Program-made: the position numbers and the translations under genes | In this document: piece by piece, positions 23,177 through 31,040 of the stretch | Numbering within the stretch: position 1 is the stretch's first letter | Layout of the letters: each line of letters begins with the position of its first letter | The notes under the pieces: generated by a model | Seen by the model: only the letters and a program-made list of their open reading frames with translations | What the model was told of the DNA's origin: nothing | Database searches by the model: none | Source of the DNA: an uncultured Oscillospiraceae bacterium | GTDB taxonomy: Bacteria; Bacillota; Clostridia; Oscillospirales; Oscillospiraceae | Reading direction: 5' to 3' | NCBI GenBank assembly: GCA_934661135.1 | Contig: CAKUJA010000011.1 | Location: forward strand, 1 to 32,805 | DNA: 32,805 bases

Positions 23177-23925
23177 AAGACTGGATTTTTGCCTTTTTTA
23201 TGGCCTGGGGAATGTTTCTTGCCATCCCTTGCCCCTTCCCGCGCTGGCGCGAGTCCGCGCGCGGCAAGATGCTGACCTGCCTGCCGCTCACCGGTGTGAT
23301 TCTCGGCGCGCTCTGGGCGCTCGCCGGGTGGCTTCTTTCGCTGCTGTCCGTCCCGGATCCGCTTTCCGCGCTGATTCTCGCCGTCTTTCCGTGGCTCGCC
23401 ACCGGCTTTATCCACCTCGACGGCTTCATGGACGTCTGCGACGCCGTCCTGTCCCGCCGCGATCTGGAGACACGCCAGAAAATCCTGAAGGACTCCCACT
23501 GCGGCGCTTTCGCCGTCATCTCCATGGTGCTGCTCGGCCTTGCGCAGTGGTCGGTCTGCTTTTCGTTCCCGTCCTGCGGCACGGCGCAGCTTTTACCGCT
23601 GGCCGCTATCCCGGTTGCCGGCCGCGCAGCCGCGGCGCTTGCCGTATCGCATCTCCGACCCATGCGTACCAGCCAGTATGCCGGTCAGACTCATCCGCCG
23701 CTCGGCCACACACTTTTTCTCTGCCTGCTTCTGCTGGCAGCCATTATCGCGCCGCTTATGTGCTCCGGTTTCTCCGGCTTTGCACCCCTTGCGGCTGCGC
23801 TGGTCTACGCTCTCTCCGTCCGCTTTGGCTTCCGCCAGCTCGATGGGATGTCCGGCGACATCTCCGGCTTTGCGCTCACGCTTGGCGAGCTGACAGGACT
23901 TGCCGTGCTGTTTTTTCTGAGGTGA
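23173..23925 (+). CDS. cobS: Adenosylcobinamide-GDP ribazoletransferase (cobalamin synthase)
   Basis: 250 residues. Polytopic membrane enzyme that joins adenosylcobinamide-GDP to the alpha-ribotide, the last assembly step. Motifs: FLAIPCPFPRW near 15, the metal/substrate loop HLDGFMDVCDAVLSRRDLETRQKILKDSHCGAFAV near 78 (Asp-rich, as in the family), and GMSGDISGFALTLGELTGL near the C terminus. Five to six hydrophobic helices. The start overlaps the cobU end (ATGA) and has AGAGGAGG directly upstream. Confidence 0.96.
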   Translation: MKDWIFAFFMAWGMFLAIPCPFPRWRESARGKMLTCLPLTGVILGALWALAGWLLSLLSVPDPLSALILAVFPWLATGFIHLDGFMDVCDAVLSRRDLETRQKILKDSHCGAFAVISMVLLGLAQWSVCFSFPSCGTAQLLPLAAIPVAGRAAAALAVSHLRPMRTSQYAGQTHPPLGHTLFLCLLLLAAIIAPLMCSGFSGFAPLAAALVYALSVRFGFRQLDGMSGDISGFALTLGELTGLAVLFFLR

Positions 23926-23930
23926 TTGCC

Positions 23931-24275
23931 ATGCAACTGATTTTAGGCGGTGCTTATCAGGGCAAGCTGACTTGGGCGCGCGCCCGGTTCGGCCTGTGTG
24001 ACGAAGATCTCTGCGATCTTGCGTCCGGCTTCGTCCCCGGCAAGCGCTGTTATTACCATTTGGAAGAATTAACGCGGAACGCCGTGCCATCGCCGGACGA
24101 CTTCCCGCCGGACGTCATCCTGATCTCCCGCGAAATCGGCTGCGGCATCGTGCCGATGGACGCGGCAGAGCGCGCTTGGCGCGAGCGGCACGGTGCGCTG
24201 CTGCAGCAGCTCGCCCGCCGCGCCGAAACGGTAACCCGCATTTTCTGTGGACTGCCTGAACAATTAAAACCGTAA
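23931..24275 (+). CDS. Short CobU-like protein (114 aa)
   Basis: 114 residues, about 60% of CobU length. The N terminus LILGGAYQGKLTWAR is a shortened P-loop of CobU type. The C-terminal half (VILISREIGCGIVPMDAAERAWRERHGALLQQLARRAETVTRIFCGLPEQLK) matches the conserved CobU ending EVGxGIVP...GR...A..V....G.P..lK. The middle is missing, so it is not a simple duplicate of the full CobU two genes upstream. It could be a divergent adenosylcobinamide kinase, a partner of CobU, or a subdomain kept for another step; I cannot tell. Ribosome site GAGGTGA overlaps the cobS stop; the stop is 27 bases before cobC. Confidence 0.85.
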   Translation: MQLILGGAYQGKLTWARARFGLCDEDLCDLASGFVPGKRCYYHLEELTRNAVPSPDDFPPDVILISREIGCGIVPMDAAERAWRERHGALLQQLARRAETVTRIFCGLPEQLKP

Positions 24276-24302
24276 TCATTTCATATCATATCGAGGACTG
24301 CT

Positions 24303-24857
24303 ATGAACCTGACTCTCATCCGCCATGGAAAAACCGAAGGCAACCTAAAAAATCTCTACTACGGAAGCACAAACCTTCCCCTAACCGACATCGGCATCGC
24401 CGCGCTGCGCAGCGATCCGCCCGTCGTCGCGGAAGCCAAACACTACTACACCAGTGGAATGCTCCGCACCGAACAGACGTTTGCCATTCTGTTTGGAGAC
24501 CGTCCGCACGAAGTGCTCTCCGACCTGCGCGAAATCGACTTCGGCCATTTTGAAATGCGCAGCTATGAGCAGCTCAAGGATGACCCGGAATTTCAGGACT
24601 GGTGCGCGCAAAACAGCGAAGCCGCAATCTGCCCGGGCGGTGAGAGCGGCAATCTCTCCACAGGGCGCGCACTGCGTGCTATCGCGCCGGTTCTGGCGCG
24701 CGATGAGGACGCCGTCTGCGTCATCCACGGCGGCATCATCGGCGGGATGCTGGCGCACTGGTTCGGCGGTATCCGCTTCGACTATCCCTGTGACCCCGGC
24801 CACGGTTATGTCGTTTCTGTAAAGGGCGGCATTCCGCAGAGCTACCACAAGATTTAA
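24303..24857 (+). CDS. cobC: Histidine phosphatase, alpha-ribazole phosphatase-like
   Basis: 184 residues. Phosphoglycerate-mutase-like fold with the catalytic RHG in LIRHGKTEGN (residues 5-14), LPLTDIG near 27, the acid residue region LREIDFGHFEMRSYEQL near 76, and the second histidine in VIHGGIIGGML near 140. In the cobamide pathway CobC removes the 5'-phosphate from alpha-ribazole phosphate or adenosylcobalamin 5'-phosphate. The family is broad, and the specific name rests mainly on the operon. The ATG follows GAGG. Last gene of the operon, followed directly by a terminator. Confidence 0.88.
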   Translation: MNLTLIRHGKTEGNLKNLYYGSTNLPLTDIGIAALRSDPPVVAEAKHYYTSGMLRTEQTFAILFGDRPHEVLSDLREIDFGHFEMRSYEQLKDDPEFQDWCAQNSEAAICPGGESGNLSTGRALRAIAPVLARDEDAVCVIHGGIIGGMLAHWFGGIRFDYPCDPGHGYVVSVKGGIPQSYHKI

Positions 24858-24870
24858 CACTATCAAAAAA

Positions 24871-24903
24871 GATGGGATTCCAAGTTGGAATCCCATCCTT
24901 TTC
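24871..24903. terminator. Bidirectional terminator between the cobamide operon and the surface-fibre cluster
   Basis: Stem GATGGGATTCC (24871-24881) / GGAATCCCATC (24887-24897), loop AAGTT. The plus-strand tail is CTTTTCTT; the minus-strand tail is TTTTTTGATAG. It ends transcripts from both sides. Confidence 0.93.
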
Positions 24904-26202
24904 TTATTTACTGTTCGCTTCCGACCACTGTTCTTCCAGCGCCGCCCAATCAGGAGCCGCCAGCAGCGTTTTCCAGTCCTCGTAGCAGAACGAAAGCTCC
25001 GGCACCCGCTTTGATAGGCGCGTGTAGGTGTGCGAATTCGTCGCCTCCTGCACCGCTTCATAGAACCAGTGATCTGTCGTATTGTCCGGCCAGGTGTGCA
25101 TCCCGCTCAACATATGCTCTTGCTCCACAGCGCGCTCCAGCATCCGGTTTGTGAGCGTCATCACCTCGGCGCGCGTGATGTCCTGTTTCGGCCGGAATGT
25201 GCCGTCCGGATAGCCGTTGACCCAGCCGAGCTGCTCCGCCAGCGCAATCTCGTCATACGCCCAGTAGCTTTTCTCCACGTCCGTAAACCCGCAGTGCGCA
25301 GTCTGCTGCGCCTTGTTGAACCGCGACGCGATCGCGGCAAATTCCGCGCGCGTAATCGGCTCATCCGGCCGGAAGGTTCCGTCCGGGTATCCAGTCACAA
25401 TCCCGGCGTTTGCCATCGTGGAGATCGCGTTGTTGTACCATTTGTCATAGGCCACATCGCGGAACGCATTCGTCTTGCTCCAGTAGCTTGCGCGTGCTTC
25501 GTCCGTCAGTAGACGGAAGAAGATCGTTGCAACCTCTGCGCGTGTGATGTCCTTCCCCGGCTTGACTTCGCCGTCCGGGTAGCCGATCACATAGGCGACG
25601 TGTTTGTCCTTTGCCAGCAGCTCTGCGCCGCTCGGCGGTGCTGGGTTGTTCCGCTCCTCTGCGGTAAACACCCAGTCCACCATTCCGCAGAGCGCCTGTA
25701 ATTCGTTCCCGGCTTCCGGTGCAACAACCAGCTTCACGCTGATACTTATCGTAGTCCCGCTGCGCAGATCCCCGAGCAGCACGCCCTCTGCCAGCGATTC
25801 CCGATCCTTCAGCACACCGTCCACATAGACCTCAAGCGTCACATACGGACTTTCCAGCAGCTTCTCATAGTCCGCATTCGCCTGCGCCGCGTCCTCTGCT
25901 TCCCCGTCCTGCACCGGTTCGGTTTTCAGCCGGATGCTGACGGCGTCGCAGCTCAGATTTTTCGTTTTCAGCCGAATTGTCTGCGTCAGCGTATCGCCTG
26001 GCATCACGTTCTGAAACGCCGGAAAGAGGTTTTCATGCCGGTTTCCCGCAAAAGGCGTCGCCGCTTCTACGGAGAATGCGTGCGCCGCGCCGTCATAGAC
26101 CAGCGCCGGATCGCCGCTCTCCGCCAGCACAAACCCGGCTGCACCCGCCGCCAGTACCAGAACCAACAGGATTGCAATCCCTCGGAGCATCCGTTTTTTC
26201 AT
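24904..26202 (-). CDS. SLH-anchored surface protein with N-terminal beta-domain, last gene of the SipW cluster
   Basis: 432 residues. Signal peptide (1-27, ...AAGFVLA); a beta-rich domain (about 28-185) containing ENLFPAFQNVMPGDTLTQTIRLKTKN, a stretch typical of proteins from SipW/pilin-type clusters; then three SLH domains at about 186-235, 237-287 and 295-345 (each with GYPDGxxxP and ITRAE), and a C-terminal segment (WPDNTTDHWFYEAVQEATNSH) seen at the end of other clostridial SLH proteins. It carries no LPXTG motif, so wall attachment is by SLH domains. I infer that it is the base that holds the cluster's fibres on the wall. The ATG at 26200-26202 follows GGAGAGG and overlaps the upstream stop (ATGA). 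Confidence 0.9.
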   Translation of the reverse strand: MKKRMLRGIAILLVLVLAAGAAGFVLAESGDPALVYDGAAHAFSVEAATPFAGNRHENLFPAFQNVMPGDTLTQTIRLKTKNLSCDAVSIRLKTEPVQDGEAEDAAQANADYEKLLESPYVTLEVYVDGVLKDRESLAEGVLLGDLRSGTTISISVKLVVAPEAGNELQALCGMVDWVFTAEERNNPAPPSGAELLAKDKHVAYVIGYPDGEVKPGKDITRAEVATIFFRLLTDEARASYWSKTNAFRDVAYDKWYNNAISTMANAGIVTGYPDGTFRPDEPITRAEFAAIASRFNKAQQTAHCGFTDVEKSYWAYDEIALAEQLGWVNGYPDGTFRPKQDITRAEVMTLTNRMLERAVEQEHMLSGMHTWPDNTTDHWFYEAVQEATNSHTYTRLSKRVPELSFCYEDWKTLLAAPDWAALEEQWSEANSK

Positions 26203-26744
26203 GGCTGCACCACCTCTCCTGTCACCGGGCTGGCCGGCCATGCTTCCCGCACGGCGGTCAGCGGCTCACTTTGGATTGTCTCGGCAAGGATTGTCACTTC
26301 CAGTGCATATCCTTCTGGCGCATCGACCAACGGCTCGCAGCGCACAATCCACACCGGCGTCAGATTCCCCGGTGCTGTCGCGCGCTTGCAGTATGCATAT
26401 CCGTCTGCGCCGAACGCCCAATCGTCTCCATATTCGATTCGGTAGTCCGTCCCTTCCACAGGCCGCCGTCCTGCCAGTCCGCCTGCGCCATCTGACCAGT
26501 TCACAACCACCGCCGCACGAATCCACGCATCAAAATCACCGGTGTTGCGCACCTTCACATCCGTTTTTACCTTTTTGTCAAACGTTTCTTCAATCTCGCA
26601 GCTTTGCTGCCCGACGGTAAAGGTATTGTCCATCGCAGCCGTCCGCGCCGTCAGCCATGCAAGGCTGCCGCCGGCCAGCGTGCAGAGCAGCAAAATTCCC
26701 GCCAGCAGTGCCAGATATGGCCGCTTCTTTCGTCTCCACTTCAT
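26199..26744 (-). CDS. SipW-dependent (TasA/camelysin-type) surface protein, third copy
   Basis: 181 residues. The N terminus is basic (MKWRRKKRPY) followed by a hydrophobic segment and LAGGSLAWLTARTAAMDNTFTVG, the pattern of SipW-dependent signal peptides of TasA/camelysin proteins (G-G-x-L-A-[WY]-x-T/S...NxFTVG). The mature part is beta-rich with VKTDVKVRNTGDFDAWIRAAVVV near 72 and a conserved ending motif ILAETIQSEPLTAVREAW. Likely a minor fibre subunit or adaptor between the 1175-residue protein and the SLH base. The ATG at 26742-26744 is chosen for the basic signal start; an upstream in-frame start would overlap the preceding gene. Confidence 0.85.
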   Translation of the reverse strand: MKWRRKKRPYLALLAGILLLCTLAGGSLAWLTARTAAMDNTFTVGQQSCEIEETFDKKVKTDVKVRNTGDFDAWIRAAVVVNWSDGAGGLAGRRPVEGTDYRIEYGDDWAFGADGYAYCKRATAPGNLTPVWIVRCEPLVDAPEGYALEVTILAETIQSEPLTAVREAWPASPVTGEVVQP

Positions 26745-26760
26745 CCTAGCGCCCCCTCTC

Positions 26761-29700
26761 TCAAGCAAAGATGCTGTTGACCGCTCGGAGCATCTGCGCG
26801 GCCGTCTGCTCTACCCTCTCCCAGAGGTTAACCGCAGCGGCGCTTCCGCTGAGCCATCGGCCGTTCGTCCGCGTATTCGTAAAGCTCGCCAGATTTTCAC
26901 CCCCAGCCGTTACGCTGACGCGAAGCTCCGCCTGCGCCGGCGTATAGCGCCAGCTCCATGCCGTTTCCTCCGTCACGGTATAGGTGCCAAACGGCAGATC
27001 GTGGAGCGTCACCTCACCGCTGCCTTCAATGACAACCCGCTGCTGGCTCCCATCCGCTGCCGTCACACAGAACACAAAGCTCTGTCCACTGTCTACCGCG
27101 CCTACAACGGTTTTCCGGATTGTCAGATCTGCCGTCGCTTTCTGGTAGTAGAACGTCCGCACATTGCGCGTATCGTCCGTACCGTCCGTCCGCGCAATCG
27201 TAACAGTCTGCTCCGCTTCGCTGATGAGCCGGTAGCCGCGGATGTCCGGCGCCTCCTGCCGCACCTGCGCCTGATAGCGTGCTGTACCCATTACCGCCGC
27301 CGCAAGCTCCCGCTCTGTTCCCTGCTCCAAAAAGCGGAACGCATACGGATACTCAATCCGGTCATAAAACAGCTCCAAAACAAGACCTTTCTCCGTCAAA
27401 ACTCCGGCAGGCCTGCTCTTTTCCGCCTGGTAAGAAAATCCCGGAATCGTGAGCGCCGCTTCCTCATAGCGCCGCCCGATCACTGCATCGAGATTTGTCA
27501 CCGCCTGATACTCCGTGTAGCCATCGTCCATCGTATTTTGCACCCAATGGACAATCCGCAGCGGTGCATGAAATGCATCCTGCTCATACCAGAACGTAAT
27601 CACGTTCTCGTCCTCCGTCACACTGAGCACCAGCCGTTTTTGATAGGCGTCCGGTACATATCCGGTGATCGCTTCAAATTTCTCCGTAACCACTGCATTC
27701 GCCGTCGTCACGTGCCGCTCCTCCAGCAGCGCACGGCCGTCCTCCTTCGCCAGATACCGAACCGTGTAATTTACCTCTTGCAGCGGCACGTAAACAAAGG
27801 TGAATACATTTTTCGCTTCTTCAAGCTCCATTGTAATGGAGTGGCTGTTCGTCACCGGAAAATACCCGCTGCGGTATCCGCTGTCAAGCTCCTCTCCGGC
27901 CTTGGCCGCAAACGTCTTGGTTGAACCCGCCAGCGCGCTGCCGGTCAAATCCGGCGCAATCGCCGTCCCGTCTGCAAGCTGATAGTGGATGCGGTACGTC
28001 CGCAGCGTATTCGAGCTCCATTTTGCATAGAGCTCCAAATCCCGTGTCACCGGCATCGAGAAATCAAACGCGTGCTCCGTTCCATCTCCGTCCAGATAAA
28101 ACCAGTTCACAAACGTATATCCCTCGCGCTCCGGTGTCACCGCAGTCCGTGCCGGTTCGCCGTGTGCCGCCTCGATCGTTTCCAGCACTTCCGCCGAGTC
28201 CTTCGTCAGATGTGTCCGAAGCACGTGCGTCACCGGCACCCATTTTGCGTAGAGCAGCAGATTGCCCGCCGGCATCGTGTCGCTGTTCCAGTCCACTTCG
28301 GTACCGTCCGCGCAGAGTTCGCTGCGATACCATCCCGCAAACCGATACGCATTCTGCTCCATGTTTTCCGGATACTCCGGCACAAACTGGTAGCGATCCA
28401 GCGGCGCTTCATACTGCACTGTCGCGGTCTTTTCCTCCACCAGCGCACTGTGGTTCAAAAATTGCAGCGTATAGCTGTTGCGCAGATAATAGAGGTTCAT
28501 CGCATTGTTGGCAAAGTCCTTCCGCATATCCCAAAACCCCGCCACATTGGCCGAATACCGGGTAAATCCATCAATCTCATGATATTCCTCGTCGTAAGTC
28601 GCGTAGTTGAAATATGTCTTTACCTGCTTCAGCAGCGCAAAGTCCGCTGTGCTCGTCGGCCAGCGTGTACTGCTGACATTGGCTCCAACCTTCTGCACAT
28701 AATAGCAGATCGTTTTCTCCGTATTGCTGCTCTTGTTATACAGCCGGAAGTCCGCGTCAAACCCCGGCATCCGGTCGAGCGTCTGCAATGCATAGCTATA
28801 CTTGCCGTCCTCCGTACAAAGCCACGCCCGCCCCTGATAGGTTGTGGAAAACGGCGCATTCCGGAACTGCTCCGCAATCTTCGCGTCATACTTCGCCGTG
28901 ATCGACGCAATCTCCGTATAGCAGGTATCATCATGCGTATGCCACGGACGTTCCTGCCGTCCGCACGTCAGGTCAAAAAACCGCAGCGTATACGTCCTGC
29001 GCTGGAAATAGACGTTCAGCACCGTCGACCCATCCCCGGCAACCGTTACGGTCTCCGCCCGCGCCGCGTCATACTCCATGTGTATCGCTTCCGGTAAATT
29101 CGGCTTCTGGTTTTGATAGTCCGCACTGGACACCGTGCTCCCCGGTGCAGCGCCCGCAACAGAGATGGTCTGCGCAGCACTATATCGCCCGTCGTCCGCA
29201 TTCTCAAACCAGAATACCACCGAGTATTCTGCCGTTTCCGCGCTCCACAGCGCGCGGTAGCTCGTGTCCGTCGCCGGCATTTCCGCCGGAATTGCGCTGT
29301 CCCAACCGGCAAATCCGTACCCCGGCTTGGTCGGCGTTCCCACGCTGACCGGCGCGCCATAGCGCGCATAGACCGGCTCCACGCCGTAACCGCCGTCCAG
29401 ATCAAACGTCATCAGATAGTACAGCCTGTCATAGAAGATCTGCACCTCCGTGCTGCCGTCCGCCGCAATTTGTGTCGCCGTGTCATAGAGCAGCGCGTAG
29501 GTTCCGTCATATGTATGCGCCAGCCCCGCACCGACCGCCTGTCCTGTCACGCCGTCTCGTGTCTCGTCTGCCACCAGCGAATAGCCGTCGTCCATCACGT
29601 TTTGCAGCAGATGGTGCACCGTAAACTGCACCGTCGCCGCGTCATAGTAGACGACAATCGTCTCATCCTGCGTCACGGCCGCATAGTTCAGCTCCACAAG

Positions 29701-30288
29701 CTCCTGCCGCGCCGTGTATCCCAAAATCACAGGACTGCGCACCGTCTGCGCAAAGCCTTCACCCGCCGCAATCGTCGCCGTCCAGGGATTTGCCGCCAGA
29801 GTCTCATCCGCAAAGCGGTATTCAATCGTAATCGTGTGGGATGTAAGTCCCTCCTCCGCCATCGGGATCGGTGCTCCCTCTGCCTGCGTTTCCGTCAAAA
29901 CGGTTCCGGCCGGCATCTGCTGTGCCGCAAGCAGCATCGGCTCCTCTGCCTGCCGCACCGTAATGCGAATCGGCTCTCCGGTCGTCTCAGCGGTGCCGGA
30001 CATCATCCGGCACCGCACTTCCGCCGCACCATCCTGCAGCAGATTGGCCAGCATCGCATAGCTCACGCGAATCTGCGGCGCCGTTTCGCCGGCAATGTTC
30101 GCCCACACATCGCCCATTACATGGATCTGCCACTGATACTGCTCCGCCGTCCCCGGCGCTTCCAGCGTCAGCGTTTCCCCCGGCAGCAGCTCCGCGTCCT
30201 TCGCCGCGAACGCGCCGGACACGCCCGTTCCCAACGTCAGCAGCAGCGCCAGACAGAGCGCCGCCGCAACCAGTCGATGATGTTTCAT
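26761..30288 (-). CDS. Large secreted InlB-repeat/MucBP-like protein ending in a CnaB-type isopeptide domain
   Basis: 1175 residues. Standard signal peptide (1-29, ending GAFAA); an Ig-like domain (about 33-112); then a series of InlB B-repeat and MucBP-like modules (for example MTFDLDGGYGVEPV...GYGFAGWDS near 300, YRFAGWYRSELC near 690, GYTFVNWFYLDGDG near 770, YTVRYLAKEDG near 875). A Cys/Trp-containing insertion sits near 460-600. A CnaB-like domain at about 1053-1142 has Lys1059 (IRKTV), Glu in VTEET and Asn1138 (FTNTR), the trio needed for an intramolecular isopeptide bond. The C-terminal 33 residues (RWLSG...NSIFA) form a likely amphipathic helix. It has no LPXTG or SLH anchor. Probably the adhesin or stalk of the surface structure. 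ATG preceded by GGAGGGAGA; 12 bases after the upstream gene. Confidence 0.9.
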   Translation of the reverse strand: MKHHRLVAAALCLALLLTLGTGVSGAFAAKDAELLPGETLTLEAPGTAEQYQWQIHVMGDVWANIAGETAPQIRVSYAMLANLLQDGAAEVRCRMMSGTAETTGEPIRITVRQAEEPMLLAAQQMPAGTVLTETQAEGAPIPMAEEGLTSHTITIEYRFADETLAANPWTATIAAGEGFAQTVRSPVILGYTARQELVELNYAAVTQDETIVVYYDAATVQFTVHHLLQNVMDDGYSLVADETRDGVTGQAVGAGLAHTYDGTYALLYDTATQIAADGSTEVQIFYDRLYYLMTFDLDGGYGVEPVYARYGAPVSVGTPTKPGYGFAGWDSAIPAEMPATDTSYRALWSAETAEYSVVFWFENADDGRYSAAQTISVAGAAPGSTVSSADYQNQKPNLPEAIHMEYDAARAETVTVAGDGSTVLNVYFQRRTYTLRFFDLTCGRQERPWHTHDDTCYTEIASITAKYDAKIAEQFRNAPFSTTYQGRAWLCTEDGKYSYALQTLDRMPGFDADFRLYNKSSNTEKTICYYVQKVGANVSSTRWPTSTADFALLKQVKTYFNYATYDEEYHEIDGFTRYSANVAGFWDMRKDFANNAMNLYYLRNSYTLQFLNHSALVEEKTATVQYEAPLDRYQFVPEYPENMEQNAYRFAGWYRSELCADGTEVDWNSDTMPAGNLLLYAKWVPVTHVLRTHLTKDSAEVLETIEAAHGEPARTAVTPEREGYTFVNWFYLDGDGTEHAFDFSMPVTRDLELYAKWSSNTLRTYRIHYQLADGTAIAPDLTGSALAGSTKTFAAKAGEELDSGYRSGYFPVTNSHSITMELEEAKNVFTFVYVPLQEVNYTVRYLAKEDGRALLEERHVTTANAVVTEKFEAITGYVPDAYQKRLVLSVTEDENVITFWYEQDAFHAPLRIVHWVQNTMDDGYTEYQAVTNLDAVIGRRYEEAALTIPGFSYQAEKSRPAGVLTEKGLVLELFYDRIEYPYAFRFLEQGTERELAAAVMGTARYQAQVRQEAPDIRGYRLISEAEQTVTIARTDGTDDTRNVRTFYYQKATADLTIRKTVVGAVDSGQSFVFCVTAADGSQQRVVIEGSGEVTLHDLPFGTYTVTEETAWSWRYTPAQAELRVSVTAGGENLASFTNTRTNGRWLSGSAAAVNLWERVEQTAAQMLRAVNSIFA

Positions 30289-30300
30289 GTGTCTCCCTCC

Positions 30301-30885
30301 TTACGGCATTTCCTGCGGCCATCCGGCTGCATCCAGTGCGCCGCCGCTGTCGTTGTGTTTTGTCTGCACGGCCTGCGCCAGCAGGTCAATGCGCACAGTG
30401 CAGTCCTGATATGCGTTGCCCATCGCCGCGCTCCACTGCGCACCGGTCAGCAGCGGCTCTGTCCAGGCATCCTTCTCCGCAACTGCGCGGCAGTAATACC
30501 ATCCATCCTCACCCGCCTGCCATGCCTCCTCGTTCCAGTCACAGCAGACCAACGGCGTGCCGTCCGGCAGTGCGGCAGAAAGCGGCTGCCCTTCCGCGCT
30601 GCAGATCGTAATCCGCGCCTTCGCGCGAATCCACGCCCGCTCGCCGCAGTTCTCCACAAATACGCTCCGTACCGCTGCGCTTCCCGGCAGCATTCCCCGC
30701 CATTCCGGGTCATATTCCACTGTCTGTGCCGCTCCGCCCTGCACAATCCGGATCTCCACCGCACCGGTGGTCACAACGTTTGTCGCCCGATCGCCGCCTG
30801 TGCTCCACGCCAGCGTCCCGCCGACTGCCGCCATTATGCAAATCAGCAATGCCGCCGCAGCGCAGAGCCGTTTCCATCCTCTCAT
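30301..30885 (-). CDS. SipW-dependent (TasA/camelysin-type) surface protein, second copy
   Basis: 194 residues. Signal region MRGWKRLCAAAALLICIMAAVGGTLAWSTGGDRATNVVTTGAVEIRI fits the SipW-dependent class (G-G-T-L-A-W-S-T...N.V.TG), although the usual F-T/S after the cleavage site is altered. The mature domain contains VFVENCGERAWIRAKARITI near 90, equivalent to the VRNTGDFDAWIRAAVVV stretch of the third copy, and several cysteines. Likely a fibre subunit variant. The ATG at 30883-30885 has AAAGGAG eight bases upstream. It follows an unusually structured 155-base leader downstream of the first TasA-like gene. Confidence 0.85.
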   Translation of the reverse strand: MRGWKRLCAAAALLICIMAAVGGTLAWSTGGDRATNVVTTGAVEIRIVQGGAAQTVEYDPEWRGMLPGSAAVRSVFVENCGERAWIRAKARITICSAEGQPLSAALPDGTPLVCCDWNEEAWQAGEDGWYYCRAVAEKDAWTEPLLTGAQWSAAMGNAYQDCTVRIDLLAQAVQTKHNDSGGALDAAGWPQEMP

Positions 30886-30914
30886 TGAATCCGCTCCTTT
30901 CAGCCGTGCTTTGA

Positions 30915-30977
30915 CCATGGGACGACACCTGACCGTTCAGATGCCGTCCCATGGCCTGCGCCGCGTTGCGGCGCAGG
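30915..30977 (-). other. Pair of stable mRNA hairpins between the first and second TasA-like genes
   Basis: Hairpin 1: CCATGGGACG (30915-30924) / CGTCCCATGG (30945-30954) with an inner CTGA/TCAG pairing. Hairpin 2: GCCTGCGCCGC (30954-30964) / GCGGCGCAGGC (30968-30977), loop GTT. No T-run follows on either strand, so these are not classic terminators. In the transcript they could protect the 3' end of the upstream message or set expression ratios, or be part of a regulatory RNA spanning 30886-31040. Confidence 0.7.
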
Positions 30978-31040
30978 CTGCGATCCTTTGCTACCCATAC
31001 GGCTTTCGCATCAGCGCTTCAAAAGCCGCGCACTAGCCGC

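Noticed and set aside
22770..24275. A 501-codon plus-strand frame across cobU, cobS and the short CobU-like gene
   Set aside because: Only its last 114 codons are real (the CobU-like gene from 23931). The rest is an Arg/Ala/Pro-rich shadow of overlapping, well-identified genes.
29113..30888. Long plus-strand frames opposite the giant surface protein
   Set aside because: Arg/His/Cys-rich translations without domains, antisense to genes with signal peptides and recognisable modules.
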